The notes below the pieces were generated by a model. That model ran no database searches. It saw only the letters and a program-made list of their open reading frames with translations, and was not told the DNA's origin. Below are positions 58,296-64,000 of a stretch of 64,000 nucleotides of DNA, one piece after another. A program made the translations under genes and the position numbers. Numbering within the stretch: the first letter of the stretch is position 1; every line of letters begins with the position of its first letter. Source of the DNA: Elmis aenea (Eukaryota; Arthropoda; Insecta; Coleoptera; Elmidae); assembly GCA_947652605.1 (NCBI GenBank), contig OX393579.1, positions 49,544,970 to 49,608,969 of the forward strand, given 5' to 3'.

Positions 58296-58784
58296 CTCAA
58301 GAGCATTCCACAAAAGCATATAGCACAGTCGTTTGATGAATTAGTTGGCCGTGCAAATCGTTGTATGGCCGCATAGGAAATATATCTTGAATAAAATAAA
58401 GCATTTATCCTCAAAAACTACCTGTGTTTTGTTATTTTTAAAAAGTTCGGTTATTTTTGCGACAGGCCTTGTGTATGTAGGAGAATGATATTAGATAGAT
58501 GTTTTATACTTATGAAAAGGTTTCCCATAATAATATTTTCAATCATGTCCCACCTTCACAGGGGGCTGAAAAGTGCGACCCCTGTTGGTTTTTTTATCAG
58601 AACTTTTTGGTGCGTCAAAATTTTGCAATTTGTTTTTTAAAGTTTGATTTATTTAGAAACTTTTTTTATTCTCTACTTTTTCTCGTAAAACCTACAGTTT
58701 TTAAGTAAAAAATAAAATAAATAAATATGCACCATTAAATATTCCAATAGAAAACGATTCATTTTGGTGGCTACCATGGTTTTT

Positions 58785-59193
58785 ATGAAATGTTATTTTT
58801 GGAAGCCAAGTGAAAGGATCATGAAAGGGTTAGATTTTAAATAGAATTTTATTTCTTTCTTTGCGGTTTACTCTTATGTTAACGTTAACCCTAATAGGGA
58901 ATAAAAAAATATGGTTTAAGGTTCACATAGTGAAGTGTCCTAAAAGCAATTTAATTTCTATTTGTTTTTCATTTATTTATTTCTCGCATTATAATTAGTT
59001 GATAAATGCTTTAATTATTTGCGTGATTTATGTAGGTAATTTAAATTACTTCGGTAAGAAAATTAGAACTCTTTTTTTTTTTATCAAAACAAAATCTGGA
59101 AATTTTACAGCAAAATTACGAATATATTTTTATACCATAATACCCACCATTTACAAAAACAAAAGCTTTATTTGGATTATTTTGTTTAGCAAA
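58785..59193. other. Non-coding, no recognisable feature
   Basis: Nothing supported. Confidence 0.5.
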
Positions 59194-59420
59194 CTAAAAA
59201 TTTAAGGTTGTAGTTGTATCTGGAACATATAAGACTCCCTTGAAAACGTGGTTCGCAGTTTTAAAGACACTAATTAATTCCACACTATCACTTAATTTGA
59301 CAGCTGCTCTCGCGAGATTAATGGTACGTGTTATTGAAAAGACATAAACAGTCTTCATTGTCCTAATTGACTGTTTAGCAGAGTTAATCATTAGTGAATC
59401 ATTGCTCCACTTCTTCTCAT
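59194..59420 (-). pseudogene. Possible Copia-type retrotransposon scrap
   Basis: The minus-strand frame ends VFKGVLYVPDTTTTLNF, resembling the L-nVLYVPDL--NLLS motif at the border of the protease and integrase parts of Copia Gag-Pol. The residues before it fit the expected spacing only loosely. No LTRs or other Pol motifs are nearby, so this rests on one motif. Confidence 0.45.
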
Positions 59421-59708
59421 AAACAAAACTATATCAGCGCGTCTTTTTCTATCCAAAAGATTCTGTATCGGTGCATAAACTTGAACACAACTAGCTACTA
59501 ATAATATTTATTTAAGTGTTAGTTATAGCATCGGATGTTCCAGTATTTGCCGAGCGCATTTCAAATCTCTTGTGAAATTCGGAACGGCGTGTTTGTTTAA
59601 ATAGTAAATCGAATGAGAATGTGCAGAAAGATTTTGTTAACGACCCTTAAGCAAACGGACCTGTTGAAATGTACTAGGCAGGTTTATATATCTTATATAC
59701 ATCTGGAT

Positions 59709-60669
59709 CAGGGATGGCCAACTTGCGATGAGTAGTGTTGTAGTCAATTTAGTAGGTAACTAATATAATAAAACAAAATATATTGCTTTTATTGTTTGAA
59801 TAATTAAGTAACTCAAAATATTAATTTAAAGTTAATACATACATTTTATTGTGTGAAAAACTGAAAAGTTGAATAATAAAGGTAATTTTTGCGATCGTGT
59901 TGGCCATGAAACCGTCAGAGATAGAATCATAATTCTTCTACTTACCAATGCGCGCATCCTTTGCAAGTAAAATGGTGCGAAGTTTTTGAAAAAATCTTTA
60001 ACGGTTCCGGAGAAAAACGCGAAAAACGAGGCCCTCGTTTTTCCTATGTTAAACACCTATGCAAGTCGCATAGATTTAGTTATAAGAGAAAATATACCAC
60101 AACTTCTCAAATCATAGCGCTTTTGCAGGGGTTTCGTTTTTGACGTTTTTCTCCGGAACCGTTAAAGATTTTTTCAAAAACCTTTCACCATTTTACTTGC
60201 AAAGGATCGCGCATTAGTAAATAGGAGAATTTCGATTTTGTCTTTGACGGTTTCTTGGCCAACGCGATCGCAAAAATGACCTTTTTATACAAACTTTTCA
60301 GTTTTTTCCCTATTTTTCCGAAGGGAATGAATAGCCAGTGGCACGTATAACTCTGCAAAACATTTAGTTTTGATGTTCTTGATGCAGTAAACACAGCCTT
60401 AATCAAATTCTACATATCGCGATTCGTGATCCTCCCTTGTAAGAATTACCTGTGTATCTTTTTTCTATATTTCATAGTTAAAACGTTATTTGTGCTTAAA
60501 AAGACAGTAAACGTGGTTTACAGTTTTTTTTTAATATTGGGCGTATTATAAAAGACTTAATAAAACGTTTAAAATTAACATATTAAAATCAAAATATATT
60601 ATATGTGGCTCGCCTAACAATTTTAAATTCTAAATTGGCTCGAACCCAGTTAAAGGTGGGGCACTACTG
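59709..60669. mobile_element. hAT element (Charlie-type) holding foldback F1-5
   Basis: The left end CAGGGATGGCCAACTTGCG resembles the terminus at 57273. The right end passes TAAATTCTAAATTGGCTCGA to AAAGGTGGGGCACTACTG, a decayed GGTTGGCCACCCCTG-type end. Flanking octamers ATCTGGAT and ATCTAATG agree at 4 of 8 positions. The interior is mostly the F1 foldback at 59855-60443. Confidence 0.6.
59855..60443. repeat. Foldback element F1, copy 5 (left end truncated)
   Basis: It begins inside the left arm at AAAAACTGAAAAGTTGAATA. Then come GATCGTGTTGGCCATGAAAC, GCGCATCCTTTGCAAGTAA, the centre and the complete right arm ending ATCCTCCCTTGTAAG. About 120 bp of the left terminus is missing. It lies in a hAT. 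Confidence 0.85.
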
Positions 60670-62390
60670 ATCTAATGTTTACTTTATTTTATAAGAGTTG
60701 CTCTCGATAGATAAAGTTACATATCATGTGACAGGGAATTTTAAAAACTTTCAAATCATGTATTTGAAACTGTGGGATGCTCATTTTTTGAGTGAAATAA
60801 CTGAAAAATAAATCTTTTTAAATTAATGTCTCCAAAAAAATATGTATATTAAATCTCATGACATTTTTTTGTTGTAAACACCGAAGCTTTTTCTCTTACT
60901 TGGACACGATATATGTAGGTATATGATAATTGAATCATCTCTTAAAACACTCTGTACCTATAAAACAACATGAAAATTAGGTACGATGTATCTAAAATAA
61001 AAATTGGAATTATGGGAGGATAAAAGGTGATATCTAATATACTAAGGGAGTCTTTGTAGTAAGTTACACCGTCGTATGAAGCAGGAACGGCGATTGTTAA
61101 AAAACAATAGACGCGACCACTCTGGGAGCGAAAAGATTTTCTCTACTCCCTTATTTTAAACTTTCCATCCGCTTTATCTCGTTTTTTATGTGAAACGTAA
61201 CAAAGGGATTCATTAAGCGCCTTATTTAGTTTTCAAATCAGTTGTAACTAAAGCGTCGGTAGTATAACAGGGATTTAACAATTTAAATCTTTGTATGTTC
61301 TCTAACGTCTTTTATTACCTTATGCTTCATTTACTGCTACACAGCAAAAAGTACGGTGTCATTCTTAACACCTAAATGAAACGGAATTAAGACTATGTAG
61401 CTCTACTAAAAATGGTGTTATTTTGTCTAGAGAAATATTAGATGTTATTTGTCTTGGATTGTGTGTTAAATTTTAGCAATTTTGAATTAATATTTAGTCA
61501 ATTGTAATACCTAGTTTTAATAAAATTACCTCTGGATTTTGCGAATCTGTTATAATAATTTTGTTGAATTTGCTGTGTTTTAGTTTAAAGTATCTAAGAA
61601 CTAACACATTTTCATGAAAAACCTACATACATGAATTGCTTAAAGGTCCACACATACCGGCGCTGAATTGGCAAAAAGCGACAGTGTCAAATTAACATGA
61701 AATTTAAGACAAAATGGACACAAAAATTATGTCCAACTACACCAAGTCGATAGACACCGTTCGATTTTTAACCGTGTATTATTATTAAAGCTACAATTTT
61801 TCAAAAAATGTTTTTGAAGACGTTTAAGGACAAATTTACAACGTGGGAATTAAACTTGTTTTGCAAACACAGACAAATATCTCCAAGCTATAAATTCCGC
61901 ATCCACAAAAGGCAACAAACCTTATATAACATCATAACATTTTATTATTTCCGCTACGTTTGAAGAGAACCTGAAAATTCGAGTGAAATATGCAGTCGAC
62001 GAATATTTGTGTCAGTATATTGCTTCCACTTTGAAATTGCTATTCTTTTAATGACTAAATTAAATAAAATTTAAGCGAATTAAATTTACAAAATTGATTT
62101 GGTAATTAAAGAGCAATAGTAAAACTTTATTTGTTTTAAATGTGATATGATCAAAGGCTGATTGGGTGATTTGGACACTGGCCAATTTTCTGCTGGGCCG
62201 TTGGTTTGATTATGTTAATGCTGGCTGTATAAAAACTTCTTTTTTTATATTTTCCTATGCCAATTTGTGTTACCTATTTTTTTAACGTAATTATTATGAA
62301 TGCAAGGCAACAAAGTATACCTATTTTTTGATAATTATCTTGTGTATACAACTACTGGATTTACTGGACGAAATCTTTATTTTTTCTATC
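60670..62390. other. Non-coding, no recognisable feature
   Basis: AT-rich; no gene, RNA or repeat supported. Confidence 0.5.
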
Positions 62391-62498
62391 GTATTTCTTA
62401 CGTTTCGCTTATTATTCCACAAGCTTCATCAGGGAAATTAACAGCAGTTATTATAAAAGCACATGCTTGTAAAATAATAAGCGAAACGTAGGAAATAC
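62391..62498. repeat. Short inverted repeat
   Basis: TATTTCTTACGTTTCGCTTA at the left is matched by TAAGCGAAACGTAGGAAATA at the right, with about 60 bp between. Probably a small MITE; the flanks show no clear duplication. Confidence 0.7.
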
Positions 62499-62830
62499 CA
62501 CAAAAAAAAAAAAAGATTTCTTTCACTAAATCAAGATTTTTCATTTCATCAATTGAAACCAATACAAACGGACTTCATATTTATGTAGTAAGGTGACCAT
62601 GTTTTCCCCCGAACTTTCGGGGACACTAAGCTGCGGTTACCAAAAAAATAGCTCCTCAACTAACTTTCGTAAAATCTATTTTCCTGTTTCCCGTACATCA
62701 CAAACCACAACTTTCATTTTAATAAACGAAATTCAAATTAAAAAGCGGGATTTAAAAGCCACGCATTTTTGCACCTTACCAAAAGAGAGGATATTTCCAG
62801 GAGAAAGGACGTGTGGTAACCCTAAGTAAC

Positions 62831-63292
62831 TAAAGCCGCGTACACACCGGGTTCGCGAACAGTTCGCGAACTGTTCGCGAACCCGGTGTGTACCTGGAGT
62901 ATGCAAACAGTTCGCGAACAGCTCGCGAGTAGCTCGCCAGTTCGGGCAGAGTTCGCTCTTGAGGCGGTACATCAAAGGGGCTGTTCGCGAACTCGTGCCT
63001 GCCATAACCTCAATTACTGACTGCACACGTTATTTGTGGTTGGTGTTTATCATCGATAAGCCCCAAGCTTGAAGACATAATTATTTACAAAACGCAAACC
63101 CTTTACCAACTGTTTTGGAGCTGTTACGAACACAATAATGTTTTGATGTGGACGTGTTTGCGAACCTGGTATGGACGAAAGTTCGCAAACTGAGTGCGCG
63201 AACCGAGTTCCCGAACCGTGTTCGCGAACCGAGTTCGCGAACCGAGTGCGCGAACCGAGTTCGCGAACTCATTTTGGTCAGTACGCGGCTTA
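62831..63292. mobile_element. Inverted-repeat element rich in TTCGCGAA
   Basis: Ends TAAAGCCGCGTACACACCGG and CAGTACGCGGCTTA are inverted repeats. The sequence TCGCGA appears nine times, six near the left end and three near the right. GTTCGCGAACAGTTCGCGAA and similar palindromes dominate. Open frames on the minus strand are just these repeats translated (Arg/Thr/Leu-rich). Superfamily and target duplication unresolved. Confidence 0.75.
63199..63270. repeat. 13-bp tandem repeat, 5.5 units
   Basis: Units of CGAACCGAGTTCG with single-base variants start at 63199, 63212, 63225, 63238 and 63251, then a partial CGAACTC. Lies at the right end of the element at 62831. Confidence 0.9.
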
Positions 63293-63558
63293 ACCTAACA
63301 TAACCTTATCGGATTTGACACTTTATTTAAGGTGCAACAACTACTCCCCACTCCAGTTTTCGTGACCAATAAGCGGTTACACTGTTACAATGTTGCCAGA
63401 CTAACAGATTTGCATAATTTGGCAACAGTGAAAGTACCATACATTCGTTATTTTAAATGTGTATAGAAAAATTATGAAAATCGGGGACAGGAACAATCCG
63501 GGACTTGAGTCTTGTTTCGGGGACTGTCCCCGAAAATCGGGGACGAATGGTCACCCTA

Positions 63559-63956
63559 ATGTATAGGTACTACTACCACAGAGCCAGAAACACAAAGAAT
63601 AGGGCCCCATTGGGGCAGTAACAAAAAAAAATCTTTAAACACAACGAAAAACTTGTGATTGTGATATATTAGAAAGAGGGAGAAAAAGCACATTTAACTA
63701 TTCCATAGCCAACTTGACGGCCCATACAAACAAATGAGTTAGGGGCAATATCTCAAAAATTAAAAGTAATAAAACTAATCTAAACTAACAGTTATATCTA
63801 CATAAAAAAGTACCTTGAGAAGGTACAAATAAAATTGATTTAATGATTAGGACATAAAAGTTATGAGAGAAAAAAGAAATACTAAATTTTCATATTTTTT
63901 GCTGCAACTTCTGTAGTTTGAGGAATTTTGTACTTTTAAAAATTTATTGTAGCTCC
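63559..63956. other. Non-coding, no recognisable feature
   Basis: Nothing supported. Confidence 0.5.
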
Positions 63957-64000
63957 TCTCATACTAAGGAATAACTCATCTAATTTAAGAAACCCTGTAT
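63957..64000. repeat. Foldback F2 right terminus, cut by window end
   Basis: ACTAAGGAATAACTCATC followed by TTTAAGAAACCCTGTAT resembles the right end of F2-C (AAGGAATCAACTCATGAA, then TTAAGAAACACTCTGTA). Left of it no further F2 sequence is seen, so it may be a solo end or a related family. Confidence 0.55.

Larger units (their letters stand above)
56661..58473 (+). mobile_element. mariner element, internally deleted and split by a hAT
   Basis: Ends CAAGGTCTGTCGCAAAAATA and TTATTTTTGCGACAGGCCTTG are inverted repeats, with TA at both flanks. Removing it restores the F2 sequence GATATATGTAGG seen in copy A, which proves the insertion. It encodes a broken transposase and itself contains a hAT (57273-58295). 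Confidence 0.93.
56600..58784. repeat. Foldback element F2, copy D, split by a mariner
   Basis: The left part carries CACCCCCCTAAAGGGAAGCG to GATATA (56599-56660). After the mariner it resumes at 58474 with TATGTAGGAGAATGATATTA, GGGGGCTGAAAAGTGCGACC and the inner ATTTTGGTGGCTACCATGG block. The outer terminal parts are absent on both sides, so only the inner region remains. Confidence 0.8.
62589..63558. mobile_element. hAT-like element, split by a TTCGCGAA-rich element
   Basis: Ends TAAGGTGACCATGTTTTCCC and GGGGACGAATGGTCACCCTA are inverted repeats; CCCCGAACTTTCGGGGACA and TTTCGGGGACTGTCCCCG are subterminal palindromes. Flanking octamers TTATGTAG and ATGTATAG agree at 5 of 8. No transposase remnant. 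Confidence 0.7.

Noticed and set aside
63199..63270. CRISPR-like array
   Set aside because: The 13-bp units are contiguous without spacers, lie in a eukaryotic transposon, and there are no cas genes.
62733..63272. Arg/Ser/Thr-rich minus-strand open frames
   Set aside because: They are translations of the TTCGCGAA repeats, with no independent evidence of coding.

Overview
This window reads as nuclear DNA of an insect, AT-rich and gene-poor. No bacterial, viral or organellar operon is visible, and no long open reading frame is intact. The evidence for an insect is the mix of mobile elements: RTE-type LINEs, an RNase H-bearing LINE of the I/R1 type, mariner elements (one rosa-like), many hAT elements, a tRNA-derived SINE and several long-armed foldback elements. 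The species cannot be fixed from the sequence; a beetle or another insect with a large genome would fit.

The only host coding sequence I can support is one 93-bp exon on the + strand at 49734-49826. It has a polypyrimidine tract and AG acceptor on the left, a GTAAGT donor on the right, and phase 1 at both ends. It encodes the start of an immunoglobulin domain and resembles the N-terminal Ig region of the cell-adhesion protein Sidekick. The rest of the window is best read as long introns or flank of that gene, filled with decayed transposons.

Layout. 1-1113: RTE LINE tail, then foldback copy F1-1. 2.8-3.5 kb: foldback F2-A. 4.5-4.8 kb: family F3 arm. 6.0-6.4 kb: hAT end. 8.3-9.6 kb: RTE and RNase H LINE remnants, both minus. 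11.9-12.6 kb: F1-2. 12.9-13.8 kb: hAT with a perfect 8-bp target duplication. 14.6-14.9 kb: SINE. 15.0-16.9 kb: hAT inside hAT. 17.6-18.3 kb: F1-3. 19.5-20.3 kb: small inverted-repeat elements. 22.2-23.5 kb: F1-4 and an RTE tail. 24.2-25.9 kb: F2-B inside F3. 26.3-26.7 kb: hAT end and SINE. 27.3-31.8 kb: mariner tail, RTE remnants and a small hAT. 32.8-35.3 kb: minisatellite and foldbacks. 36.4-37.0 kb: LINE ORF1. 38.5-40.1 kb: four-layer nest including a palindromic rosa-like mariner. 41.1-42.7 kb: second inverted mariner and RTE. 43.5-47.0 kb: hAT elements and LINE ORF1. 49.7 kb: host exon. 50.9-52.4 kb: RNase H LINE and SINE. 53.4-55.8 kb: hAT inside F2-C. 56.6-58.8 kb: hAT inside mariner inside F2-D. 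59.2-60.7 kb: possible Copia scrap and a hAT holding F1-5. 62.6-63.6 kb: TTCGCGAA-rich element inside a hAT. 63.96-64.0 kb: F2 end running off the window.

The nesting gives a relative order of insertion, and target-site duplications confirm several layers. I see no new defence, biosynthetic or regulatory system. The most unusual items are the F1 foldback family, the two head-to-head duplicated mariner 3' ends, the layered palindromes, and the single short host exon.
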